Source of the DNA: Clostridiales bacterium
Lineage (GTDB): Bacteria > Bacillota > Clostridia > Oscillospirales > CAG-382
Length of the DNA: 8,130 bases
Direction of reading: 5' to 3'
Assembly: GCA_003343885.1 (NCBI GenBank)
Contig: QAKH01000089.1
Location: 1-8,130, forward strand
Shown here: positions 1 to 6,574 of the stretch, in pieces
Layout of the letters: every line of letters starts with the position of its first letter
Numbering within the stretch: position 1 is the stretch's first letter
Translations under genes and position numbers: made by a program
Notes under the pieces: generated by a model
Seen by the model: only the letters and a program-made list of their open reading frames with translations
Databases searched by the model: none
Told to the model about the DNA's origin: nothing

Positions 1-288
1 CACTGCGAGGCGACCATCCACATGGACCCCATCGAGGTGGACGACGCGGCCACCAACGCCATGCGCGCGCGCGTCCGAGAGGCCGTCCGGGCCATCGACC
101 CGGCACTCTCCATCCACGACTTCCGCATGGTCGTCAGCCCCACGCACACGAACCTCATCTTCGACGTGTGCGTGCCGCACCGCTTCCGCATGACCGACGC
201 GCAGGTCTCCCACTCCGTGCACGAGAGCATACGCAATCTGGGCGAGCACTACTTCGCGGTTATCCAGGTCGAGCACGGGTACCTGTAA
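1..288 (+). CDS. Cation diffusion facilitator (CDF) metal transporter, C-terminal fragment
   Basis: The reading frame is open from base 1 and ends at TAA 286-288, so the gene starts upstream and only its last 95 residues are visible. The visible part matches the cytoplasmic C-terminal domain of CDF transporters. It opens with an IHMDPIEVDD stretch, the usual place of the 'H-x-D-P' motif, followed by a helix, a strand around IHDFRMVVSPTHTNLIFDV, and a final strand ending in VEHGYL. CDF proteins are inner-membrane antiporters that export divalent metals such as Zn, Co, Fe or Mn in exchange for protons, and this domain dimerises and binds metal. The membrane helices that would set metal specificity lie outside the window, so the substrate is unknown. 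G+C is very high (44 of 60 bases at 61-120), like the trx genes at the other end and unlike the block between. The ATG at base 22 is internal and should not be taken as a start. Confidence 0.85.
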   Translation, partial: HCEATIHMDPIEVDDAATNAMRARVREAVRAIDPALSIHDFRMVVSPTHTNLIFDVCVPHRFRMTDAQVSHSVHESIRNLGEHYFAVIQVEHGYL

Positions 289-407
289 GCCCCCCAGAAA
301 GGGTTATTCCCGAAAACAACGGCTTCGCTTAGATGGCGCGTGGAGCAATGGCTATAGCGCCGGTCAGAACCGTATTATATCAATTGTAGCATTGTAAAAT
401 CTCTAAC

Positions 408-462
408 GCATGAGTAAATCACGCAAGCTTTTCTGCGTGATTTACTCATGCTTTTTTCTTTT
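408..462 (+). terminator. Strong intrinsic terminator, 18-bp perfect stem
   Basis: Arms 408-425 and 434-451 are exact reverse complements over 18 bases around an 8-base loop (426-433). Six T residues follow at 452-457, then C and four more T. This is a textbook rho-independent terminator for plus-strand transcription. The other side (bases before 408) is not T-rich when read on the minus strand, so it looks one-directional. It lies 120 bases after the CDF stop and 45 bases before the ABC ATPase start. It may simply end CDF transcription, or act as an attenuator in the leader of the transporter operon if the promoter is upstream of it. Confidence 0.85.
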
Positions 463-467
463 GGGGT

Positions 468-476
468 TGCTATCCT
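468..476 (+). promoter_or_regulatory. Candidate extended -10 element for the ABC operon
   Basis: TGCTATCCT fits the extended -10 pattern TGnTATnnT and sits just after the terminator T-tract, 30 bases before the ATPase start. No convincing -35 box is found 16-18 bases upstream, where only the T-tract lies. This would place the start point around 483 and leave a short leader containing the ribosome binding site. The other candidate is TATTAT at 373-378, upstream of the terminator, which also lacks a good -35 box. The assignment is weak. Confidence 0.25.
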
Positions 477-506
477 CTCCATGTACCACGAAGGGAGCGA
501 ACAATT

Positions 507-1256
507 ATGAGTACACTATTGAAAGCAGTCGAAGTAACAAAGGTTTATAAGAACCAGCCCCATCCCGGTTTGGATCATGTATCATTTGAAGTGGCAAAGG
601 GGGAGTTTTTGGGGATCATGGGGGCATCCGGCTCCGGCAAGACGACGCTGCTGAACGTCCTGTCCACGATTGATGTACCCACCAGCGGCGACATTTCTAT
701 GGGAAATGTGAAAATTCAAAAACTGAATCAAACAAACGCGGCAGACTTTCGGAAAAAGAATCTCGGCTTTATTTTTCAGGAATACTTTCTGCTGGACAGT
801 CTGACCGTTCAGGAAAATATTGCCGTTCCCCTGACCCTGCTGCATGCTCCTGCAAAGGACATTGATCTCAAAGTAAACGATCTGGCGGAGCTGTTTGGGA
901 TTGCGTCCCAGCTCAAAAAATATCCCAGTGAGCTGTCCGGCGGGCAGCGGCAGCGAGTGGCGGCGGCCCGCGCTATGGTAAAGCATCCCCCTTTGATCTT
1001 TGCGGACGAACCTACCGGGGCGCTGGATTCCAGTTCCGCCACGGAATTGCTGTCTGCGTTATCAGAGGTCAATCAGGCGCTTGGTACAACCATCCTGATG
1101 GTAACGCACGACCCCTACGCTGCAAGCTACACAGACCGAATTTTATATTTTAAGGACGGTCACATCATTTCCGAACTGAAGCGGCACAATCGGCAGCGGC
1201 GTGAATTTTACGAGGAAATCATGCGGGAATCTGCCCGGCAGGATGAAAGACGTTAA
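507..1256 (+). CDS. BceA-type ABC transporter ATP-binding protein
   Basis: This 249-residue protein is a complete single nucleotide-binding domain that powers the permease encoded next to it at the inner face of the membrane. Walker A is GASGSGKT at residues 39-46, the Q-loop glutamine is Q91 in FQEY, the ABC signature LSGGQ is at 143-147, Walker B is LIFADEP at 163-169 with catalytic E168, the D-loop is GALD at 171-174, and the switch histidine is H201 in VTHD. All catalytic residues are present. Length and motif style match the MacB/LolD/BceA class, and with this permease neighbour BceA (peptide antibiotic resistance and sensing) is the best fit. ATG 507 is chosen because AAGGGAG at 491-497 lies 9 bases upstream. 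The charged C-terminal tail (about 225-249) is typical of the class. The gene is 13 bases from the permease and so almost certainly co-transcribed. The exact peptide recognised cannot be told from this subunit. Confidence 0.92.
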   Translation: MSTLLKAVEVTKVYKNQPHPGLDHVSFEVAKGEFLGIMGASGSGKTTLLNVLSTIDVPTSGDISMGNVKIQKLNQTNAADFRKKNLGFIFQEYFLLDSLTVQENIAVPLTLLHAPAKDIDLKVNDLAELFGIASQLKKYPSELSGGQRQRVAAARAMVKHPPLIFADEPTGALDSSSATELLSALSEVNQALGTTILMVTHDPYAASYTDRILYFKDGHIISELKRHNRQRREFYEEIMRESARQDERR

Positions 1257-1269
1257 GGGGGGCGGTGAT

Positions 1270-3243
1270 ATGAAATTATCGGTAATTGCCCTTAAAAACT
1301 TGAAGCGGAATTTTTCGTTTTACTCGCTGTACCTTTTCTCGGTGTCCTTTGTCCTGATGATTTTCTTCTGCTTTACCTCATTTTCTATGAATGAGATCAT
1401 CATGGAAAAAATATCTTCGGATGGCCGGGTGGAAACCATGTGCCAGACGGTGGCCGTGTTCCTTATGGCGTTTGTTGTTTTTTACATGTTCTATTCCAAC
1501 AACTTCTTTATGCGCCGCCGAATGAAAGAGCTTGGCATCTACGCGCTGCTGGGGTATCGAAAATCGGCCATGTTAAAGCTGCTGACATTGGAAAATGCTT
1601 TTGTGTGTATCGGCGGTTTCCTGATCGGAGTTTTCGCCGGAGGACTGCTTCACAAAGGCGTCACGGCAGGAATTACGGCACTGTTGGGATTGTCCATAGA
1701 TAATAGCCAGATCCCTTTGATTAACTGGGAGGCGGTGCAATCAAATATTCTTTTCGTCGCTGCGGTCTTAATCACACTGGCACTGTCTAACGCAAGGCTA
1801 CTGGTAAAATCAACCTTACTGGACTTGGTGCGTCTGGAAAAGAAAGTGGAAAATCCCATACGCCCCAACCTGATTATTTCGATCTTAGGCATTGGTTTTC
1901 TGGCCTTGGGCTATGGCCTTGCACTGGATATGATGAAAGGGAAATCCTCTGTCTGGTACACCATCGGCTTTTCACCCATTACGCTGCTGACCCTGTTCAG
2001 CGTTGTTTCAGGCACGATATTGTTTATCTATTCTTTCCTGCCCTTTGCGTGTCAACGGATGAAGCGCCGCAAAGCCTACCTATACCGGGAAAATACGATT
2101 ATTGTTGTCCCCAAATTCATGCGCCGGATTCGTTCCAATGCCAAATCATTGATTTTATTGATCCTGCTATCTGCCGGTACATTAGCCGTCTTTGGCGCTA
2201 CGACCCTTTCCATCTGGTATCCTTACCAATCATTACAGCGGATCATTCCATCGGCAATCGAATATCGGATCGCGGATGAACAGCAGAGGGAAGCAGCTTT
2301 ACAGGCTTTGTCAAACACTATGGACGAAAACGAATACCAATACCATGAAACGGTCCTTGTCAAAGCAACTGCCACCTCTGACAACCTGCCTCTGGAATAC
2401 AGCATCAGCGAAGATAAAGGCCGAGTACCCGGCTTCGAGTGCATCAGCCAGACGGACTATCGGACACTTTTGGAGCAACAGGGCAGAAAAAATGTGCTGC
2501 CTGATTTGTCTGATACAGAATGTGTCTTGATAAAATACCGGCCAGACTTTGAGCAGTCCGATTGGAACGCAACCTATCGCTTGGAAATCGGAAATTCTGA
2601 AACAGCGGACGTACTGGTGATTCAGACAAGCCTTGATAACCCCATTGGTTTTGCAAACAATGTGGGGGCATTGGTTGTGTCAGATGGATTCTATCAGCGG
2701 ATGTTAGAAAGCAGCCTGGAAAAAATCTATGTTAGCAGCGTAAACGGCCCCCAAATGCGTTCTGATACCCTTGCCTATGAAGCACTAAAAACAGTCATGC
2801 CGGATAACATCTATCTGGTAAGCGCCGGTCAGCGTAGCGAAGAACTGATAACGGATAACAGCTCTACCTTTCTGCTGATTAGCTTTGCAACGGTTATCTT
2901 TTTGATCGCCACGGGAAGTATTCTCTATTTCCAGAATATTTCCGCTGTCACATACGATAAATCGGACTATGAGATCATGCAGAAGATGGGCTATAGCCCT
3001 GTTATGGTAAAAAAGTGTGTCCGCCGTCAGGTACAGATCTATTATCTCATTCCGTATGTTATAGGGCTACTGCACAGCGTATTTGCGATTATCTGTTATA
3101 AGGCAGCTCTGATGGATGACCTGCTTGGAAGAAACAGCGCCGTGATTGTGCCGGTTCTCCTTGCAATCGTTATTTTCTCAATCATATATGTTGTCTATTA
3201 TCAGGTGACAAAGCACTCCTGTTATAAAATTGCCCTTAGGTAA
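1270..3243 (+). CDS. BceB-type FtsX-like ABC transporter permease
   Basis: This 657-residue membrane protein is the transport partner of the preceding ATPase. About ten hydrophobic segments can be read: near residues 15-40, 60-78, 108-130, 158-175, 200-220, 236-258, 292-315, 531-552, 590-612 and 624-646. A large hydrophilic domain of about 215 residues (316-530) lies between helices 7 and 8. This is the arrangement of BceB-family permeases, which detect and remove peptide antibiotics from lipid II-cycle intermediates. Two FtsX-like stretches are visible: RRRMKELGIYALLGY near residue 83 after helix 2, and SDYEIMQKMGYSP just after helix 8. ATG 1270 is chosen over the in-frame GTG at 1201 because a purine-rich AAGGGGGGCGG lies about 7 bases upstream and because the longer start would overlap the ATPase gene by 56 bases. 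The extracellular domain decides substrate in this family and is poorly conserved, so the ligand cannot be named. Confidence 0.9.
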   Translation: MKLSVIALKNLKRNFSFYSLYLFSVSFVLMIFFCFTSFSMNEIIMEKISSDGRVETMCQTVAVFLMAFVVFYMFYSNNFFMRRRMKELGIYALLGYRKSAMLKLLTLENAFVCIGGFLIGVFAGGLLHKGVTAGITALLGLSIDNSQIPLINWEAVQSNILFVAAVLITLALSNARLLVKSTLLDLVRLEKKVENPIRPNLIISILGIGFLALGYGLALDMMKGKSSVWYTIGFSPITLLTLFSVVSGTILFIYSFLPFACQRMKRRKAYLYRENTIIVVPKFMRRIRSNAKSLILLILLSAGTLAVFGATTLSIWYPYQSLQRIIPSAIEYRIADEQQREAALQALSNTMDENEYQYHETVLVKATATSDNLPLEYSISEDKGRVPGFECISQTDYRTLLEQQGRKNVLPDLSDTECVLIKYRPDFEQSDWNATYRLEIGNSETADVLVIQTSLDNPIGFANNVGALVVSDGFYQRMLESSLEKIYVSSVNGPQMRSDTLAYEALKTVMPDNIYLVSAGQRSEELITDNSSTFLLISFATVIFLIATGSILYFQNISAVTYDKSDYEIMQKMGYSPVMVKKCVRRQVQIYYLIPYVIGLLHSVFAIICYKAALMDDLLGRNSAVIVPVLLAIVIFSIIYVVYYQVTKHSCYKIALR

Positions 3244-3248
3244 GGATT

Positions 3249-3280
3249 GGCGGCTGGCATCTGCAAAGATGCCGGCCGTT
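3249..3280 (+). terminator. Hairpin after the permease, possible weak terminator
   Basis: Arms 3251-3261 and 3268-3278 pair over 11 bases with one G-T wobble around a 6-base loop, and two more wobble pairs extend the base to 3249 and 3280. The stem is GC-rich but is followed by TTCATG rather than a T-run, so full intrinsic termination is doubtful. It begins 5 bases after the permease stop and lies upstream of the promoter for the kinase gene. It probably separates the two transcription units or stabilises the 3' end of the transporter mRNA. Confidence 0.5.
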
Positions 3281-3306
3281 CATGCCGCTACAACGAAACC
3301 CGCACC

Positions 3307-3335
3307 TTGAAAATGTAAGGAAATAACGGTACAAT
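3307..3335 (+). promoter_or_regulatory. Sigma-A-type promoter of the two-component operon
   Basis: TTGAAA at 3307-3312 and TACAAT at 3330-3335 each match five of six consensus bases and are separated by exactly 17 bases. Transcription would start near 3342, giving a leader of only about 16 bases before the kinase start at 3358. CCTT (3305-3308) and AAGG (3317-3320) form a small inverted repeat that overlaps the -35 box and spacer and could be a regulator site. This last point is speculative. Confidence 0.7.
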
Positions 3336-3357
3336 AAATGGGAATCGAGTTGAACTC

Positions 3358-4929
3358 ATGATAGACAGATATTTTCTTAGAGAATCATTATTGATCGTGA
3401 ATCAGATTGCTGTAATCGCATATCTGTGCGTCATGGCATCCATTGGAAACCTGATTGGCGACGATAACCTGATCCAGTTTTTATTGCTTTCCATGCTTCT
3501 TGCGGATGCCGCGTATATTTCATATCGGAATGTAAAGGGAAACAATGTTTTAAGCCAGTTTTCTTATTTGTTACTATTGCTGGGATGGCAATTTTTACTA
3601 TCGTTGTTTGAAAACCATCTGCTCTCTATGAAGCTGTCCTACTTTCTGTTGCCCATCAGCCTATACCAGTCTTTCTACTTCATACAGGTGTTTGTGTTTC
3701 AAGAATCCGGGTATCGCTGGCAAAAGCATTTTTTAGCGGTATGTAAAATCACTTGTATGTTATCCGTGATCGGATTCTTTATCTCTCAAAGAGCTTTTTC
3801 GATTCTTTATCAGATTCAGATGTCGCTGTCTTTTTTGGCAATTCTCTGGCTGGGGATTGTTCATCGGCGCAGGATCTGTTTTGTGCTAAAAAGCCAAAAG
3901 CGGGAGCTGCTTTCCTCCATCCTCTTGATTGGACTGCCTCTTATGGGATATGTCATGGTATTACACCGCCATGCCGGGCATATGGAAAATATGGGAAGCT
4001 ATGTTTTTGTCATGCTCACTTTTTTCAGTGTTCATAGCATTGTATTTACCAGCCACACCCAACAGGAACAGGTAGTTACAATGAAAAAAGAGTATGCCCT
4101 GTTCATTACCGTCTTGGGAATGGCTGCGTTTCTTTTTACCGCTTCTTTATTCCAGATTCCCATTATGGCTGTATTCGTGTTAGCCCATATTTTGGTGCTG
4201 CTGACCCTTATCTTTCAACTGTTGCTATACTGGCAGATCCGTAAACTGCCAAAAGATTTCTGTAACCCCATGGACCGACAGCATTTTTACACTTATTCTT
4301 TAGCACAGATCAAGCGGGAAGAAACGCTGAAAAAGGAGTTTTCCAATTATCTGCATGATGATATTTTACAGGATCTGCTTTCCATCAAGAATCTGGTAGG
4401 AAAAGCAGACCGGCCCGATGTGCAGCAGCTAATATATGATACCTTGGGAGAATTAAACGCCACCATTCGCTCACAGATGCAGGCATACCACCCAACGCTT
4501 CTAAAAAGCCTGACCTTAAAAGAGAATATCCAAACGCTTATAGATACTTTGACGGAAAAGCACCCCGCCATAGTGATTTTGGATTGCAGTGATACTGTTT
4601 TTCTGGTAGAGCCATACAACATCCTGATTTACCGCATGATACGGGAATTAGTAACCAATGCGCTGAAACATTCCGGCGCATCCAAAATACGGGTTCTTCT
4701 GACGCAGGAGCATGGCGTGATTTCCTTAAAAGTTTCTGATGATGGCAAAGGATTTGAAACGGCGTACTGCCAAGGCTGCAACCACCGGGGCCTTGCCTCC
4801 ATTCAGGAACAGGTCAGTCTATTAGACGGAGCCATGAACATTGAATCTGCCGCTGAATCGGGAACGCAGATCACCATTACCATGCCAATGAGAGGGGAGG
4901 ATTCCTATGAAAGTTTTATTGGTAGATGA
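3358..4929 (+). CDS. Polytopic sensor histidine kinase, NarL-partner (HisKA_3-like) type
   Basis: This 523-residue kinase should autophosphorylate on a histidine and pass the phosphate to the regulator encoded next to it. Residues 1 to about 295 are nearly all hydrophobic and can be read as about 8-10 membrane helices with short loops. No PAS, HAMP or other separate sensor domain is apparent. The dimerisation/phosphoacceptor helix is LHDDILQDL with H333 as the likely phosphorylated residue. The ATPase domain has an N-box ELVTNALKHS (N434), a DDGKGF motif at 461-466 and an RGLAS motif at 477-481. It ends with the GTQITITMP strand usual for HATPase_c. The start at ATG 3358 has only a weak ribosome binding site (a GAG at 3347-3349), but no better start is near and the consensus promoter ends just upstream. 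The gene overlaps the regulator by 23 bases, indicating translational coupling. The signal is unknown. The upstream transporter suggests membrane or peptide stress, possibly sensed together with the permease. Confidence 0.88.
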   Translation: MIDRYFLRESLLIVNQIAVIAYLCVMASIGNLIGDDNLIQFLLLSMLLADAAYISYRNVKGNNVLSQFSYLLLLLGWQFLLSLFENHLLSMKLSYFLLPISLYQSFYFIQVFVFQESGYRWQKHFLAVCKITCMLSVIGFFISQRAFSILYQIQMSLSFLAILWLGIVHRRRICFVLKSQKRELLSSILLIGLPLMGYVMVLHRHAGHMENMGSYVFVMLTFFSVHSIVFTSHTQQEQVVTMKKEYALFITVLGMAAFLFTASLFQIPIMAVFVLAHILVLLTLIFQLLLYWQIRKLPKDFCNPMDRQHFYTYSLAQIKREETLKKEFSNYLHDDILQDLLSIKNLVGKADRPDVQQLIYDTLGELNATIRSQMQAYHPTLLKSLTLKENIQTLIDTLTEKHPAIVILDCSDTVFLVEPYNILIYRMIRELVTNALKHSGASKIRVLLTQEHGVISLKVSDDGKGFETAYCQGCNHRGLASIQEQVSLLDGAMNIESAAESGTQITITMPMRGEDSYESFIGR

Positions 4930-5512
4930 CCATACCCTGTTTTCCAAAAGCCTTTCCATTGCTCTATCGGACTTTCCCGAAATCGAGAAGTTTTCCAGTA
5001 CCAAAGATATAGAGCATTTAGCCGCAGTTTTAGAGACGGAACAGCCTGACATACTGCTGGTCGACATCAATTTGGGAAAGCTGGCCGAGGAAGATGGGTT
5101 GCTGCTCACAAAACATCTTTTAGCACAGTTTCCAGAACAGAACATCGTAATTTTGTCCGGCTATGATCTTCCTGCCTACCGAAAAGAAGCAAAGAGAATC
5201 GGTGCAAAGGGGTTTATCAACAAAGAGGTGGAGCCGGAGGAACTGTTACGCATCCTGCGTGTCATTCAGAATGGAGGTTCCTATTTTCCGCAGGAAAACA
5301 TCCTGCTGGAAGATTTAACGGAAAGTGAACGGCAGATCCTTAAACGACTGGCTGCTGGAAGTAAGCGTAAAGAGATTGCGGAACAGCTTTTCCTAAGCGA
5401 GCGCACGGTGTCAAACCATTTGCAGCATATTTTTGAGAAGCTGCAGGTGACTTCCGCTGTTGAGGCCGTAACCAAAGCCATACAGTTAGGTTACATATCT
5501 CCAATTTCCTGA
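4907..5512 (+). CDS. NarL/LuxR-family response regulator
   Basis: This 201-residue DNA-binding regulator is the obvious partner of the overlapping kinase. The receiver domain (about 1-120) has the acidic pair D7-D8, phosphoacceptor D53 in LLVDIN, the switch residue S84 and the conserved lysine K106. A C-terminal LuxR-type helix-turn-helix spans about 138-195, beginning LTESERQILKRLAAG, with a recognition helix around SERTVSNHLQHIFEKL (164-179). All residues needed for phosphorylation are present, so it should be active. ATG 4907 follows a very strong AGGGGAGG site (4893-4900) at 6 bases. Its targets probably include the transporter operon and perhaps its own promoter, but no clear shared operator was found. 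Transporters of the BceAB type are normally served by OmpR/winged-helix regulators, so the NarL type here is unusual. The gene ends with TGA followed immediately by TAA. Confidence 0.93.
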   Translation: MKVLLVDDHTLFSKSLSIALSDFPEIEKFSSTKDIEHLAAVLETEQPDILLVDINLGKLAEEDGLLLTKHLLAQFPEQNIVILSGYDLPAYRKEAKRIGAKGFINKEVEPEELLRILRVIQNGGSYFPQENILLEDLTESERQILKRLAAGSKRKEIAEQLFLSERTVSNHLQHIFEKLQVTSAVEAVTKAIQLGYISPIS

Positions 5513-5543
5513 TAAACATATCGCAGCAATCCAAGGCCACACT

Positions 5544-5678
5544 ATGAACTATATGCCCCCGCTGATTGCGTGTGTGGTGGAGGATTTTTATACATCCGCA
5601 TTTCTAATTTGCTTTGTTATATTCTTCATGTGGCAATATGTCACAGTTTGCTTTTACCCTTGTAATCCGATAAAATAA
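5544..5678 (+). CDS. Possible 44-residue membrane peptide
   Basis: A short open frame starts at ATG 5544 and ends at TAA 5676-5678, 31 bases after the response regulator stop. An AAGG at 5533-5536 lies 7 bases upstream and could serve as a weak ribosome binding site. The predicted peptide is strongly hydrophobic in its middle (around residues 16-36, rich in F, I, V, W and Y) with a short C-terminal end containing cysteines and a lysine. It could be a single-pass membrane peptide. I do not recognise it. The frame is short enough to occur by chance, and its 3' end overlaps the candidate promoter for the next gene, which counts against it. Confidence 0.22.
   Translation: MNYMPPLIACVVEDFYTSAFLICFVIFFMWQYVTVCFYPCNPIK
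5648..5676 (+). promoter_or_regulatory. Candidate promoter of the secreted-protein gene
   Basis: TTGCTT at 5648-5653 and TAAAAT at 5671-5676 are 17 bases apart. The -10 matches five of six consensus bases, but the -35 only three. Transcription would start near 5683, about 37 bases before the start codon at 5720. CCCTT (5657-5661) and AAGGG (5677-5681) form an inverted repeat that spans the -10 box. Moderate support only. Confidence 0.4.
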
Positions 5679-5719
5679 GGGAAACGCCTGACCGGGTCTG
5701 AAGTCAGTGAGGGGATTCT

Positions 5720-6472
5720 ATGGACTGCAATCGCACGGCACGGAGACAACGCCTTTCCGGACTGGGCCGCCATCTCTTCGTATGCTGCCTTTTTCTTTCT
5801 TTCCTTTTGACTTGCCCGATTTTTGTCCAAGCAGGCGATCTCAGCATCACGCAAGTCAGCGAAGCAGACACGGCAGCAAGGCAAGAAGAAACCGTTCATC
5901 TCTTTCTTGATATCCCCTTTGGCCTATCAATGGACGAATGTGAAGCGCTCCTATTTGAGCATAACGGAACTGGCTTTGATCTAAAAAGCAAGGACGATGG
6001 GAGTGGCTCTTTCAGCGCATACATCCTTGACGCGCAGGCTTTCGATCTCTATGGTAAACCGGAGTATGTTTTCTTCAACTTTCGGGATCGTACATTCTAT
6101 CAGGCTGAATTGGTTTTTCATTCAGTCGCGTTGAGCGCGGAGGCAGATGACGATTTTCATTGTTTGTATACCGAACTCCTGAATCAATACGGGGATCCAA
6201 CGGATGCTTATTTCGTTCAATTTGGAGAGGTTCCAAATATCACCTACTATTATTTCCCCCAAAATAACGACAAGCAGGATGTAGAGCAAGCGTTATCTTG
6301 GATGACAGATGCCGACGATAACTTGGGTATCATAATCAACTTTTATAACGTAGCATTATGTATCTATAAGGGAGAACCCACTCAGACTGTTTACACCATG
6401 TCGCTTGACTATTCTGCAAAATATGTCGATACTTCAAAGGGGAAAAGGATAGAGTACATTCCAAACCTATAA
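5720..6472 (+). CDS. Secreted protein of unknown function
   Basis: This 250-residue protein begins with an arginine-rich stretch, then a hydrophobic core at about residues 19-36, and a likely signal peptidase I site after VQA (residues 36-38). The cysteine in LLTC does not fit a normal lipobox, so a soluble or loosely attached exported protein is more likely than a lipoprotein. The mature part is acidic and rich in aromatic residues. Two stretches, DIPFGLSMDECEALLF and LYTELLNQYGDPTDAYF, have the 'small domain with G-P loop' style common in uncharacterised Firmicutes exported proteins. I do not recognise a named family and see no catalytic motif. ATG 5720 follows GAGGGG (5709-5714) at 5 bases, and no other in-frame methionine occurs before mid-protein. 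Its composition is like the neighbouring two-component genes, not the GC-rich trx genes. It is 207 bases from the regulator and has a candidate promoter of its own, so membership in the same operon is uncertain. Confidence 0.75.
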   Translation: MDCNRTARRQRLSGLGRHLFVCCLFLSFLLTCPIFVQAGDLSITQVSEADTAARQEETVHLFLDIPFGLSMDECEALLFEHNGTGFDLKSKDDGSGSFSAYILDAQAFDLYGKPEYVFFNFRDRTFYQAELVFHSVALSAEADDDFHCLYTELLNQYGDPTDAYFVQFGEVPNITYYYFPQNNDKQDVEQALSWMTDADDNLGIIINFYNVALCIYKGEPTQTVYTMSLDYSAKYVDTSKGKRIEYIPNL

Positions 6473-6527
6473 AGGTGAGCCTTTGAACTAGATAGAGCAA
6501 CCGTCTATTTGTTCTTGATTTCTGAGT

Positions 6528-6567
6528 AAAAAACGCGGAGCCCCTTTTCCGGGATGCTCCGCGTTTT
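6528..6567 (-). terminator. Terminator between convergent genes
   Basis: Arms 6530-6541 and 6556-6567 are perfect complements over 12 bases (A/T-ended, GC-rich core), with an additional CCC/GGG pairing inside the loop. Read on the minus strand, the stem ends in a run of six T residues (6533-6528) and begins 8 bases after the stop of the phasin-like gene, a good intrinsic terminator. On the plus strand four T follow the GC core, so it may also stop transcription from the secreted-protein gene, whose stop is 56 bases away. Confidence 0.85.
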
Positions 6568-6574
6568 CATATCC

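Larger units (their letters stand above)
300..6525. other. Lower-GC block, probable horizontally acquired region
   Basis: Base composition changes abruptly between the flanking genes and this block. Hand counts of G+C in 60-base samples are 44 (61-120), 27 (2461-2520), 19 (3361-3420), 27 (5941-6000) and 44 (7141-7200). A local exception is the ATP-binding region at 601-660, with 38. The block carries the ABC transporter, the two-component system and the secreted unknown, and ends close to the terminator at 6528-6567. I see no integrase, transposase, tRNA gene or direct repeat at either edge, so the boundaries are approximate and the mode of entry is unknown. The composition shift is seen in the sequence. 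Transfer is an inference. Confidence 0.5.

Noticed and set aside
334..361. GGCGC/GCGCC inverted repeat with nested AGC/GCT, considered as an RNA element or tRNA remnant
   Set aside because: The stems are only 5 and 3 bases. There is no T-loop, acceptor stem or other tRNA mark, and no T-tract follows.
289..506. Search for an attachment site or direct repeat matching the right edge of the lower-GC block (6473-6530)
   Set aside because: No shared direct or inverted repeat of useful length could be seen by eye between the two edges, and no recombinase gene is present.
1201..1269. Upstream GTG start extending the permease by 23 residues
   Set aside because: It overlaps the ATPase gene by 56 bases and adds a polar segment unlike the N-terminus of BceB permeases. 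ATG 1270 has a strong ribosome binding site and begins just before the first membrane helix.
5529..5590. Possible terminator after the response regulator (CCACAC/GTGTGG plus ATCC/GGAT, then a short T-run)
   Set aside because: The loop is 29 bases and the stem is broken by a 4-by-4 internal loop. The T-run is short, so it is too weak to annotate as a terminator.
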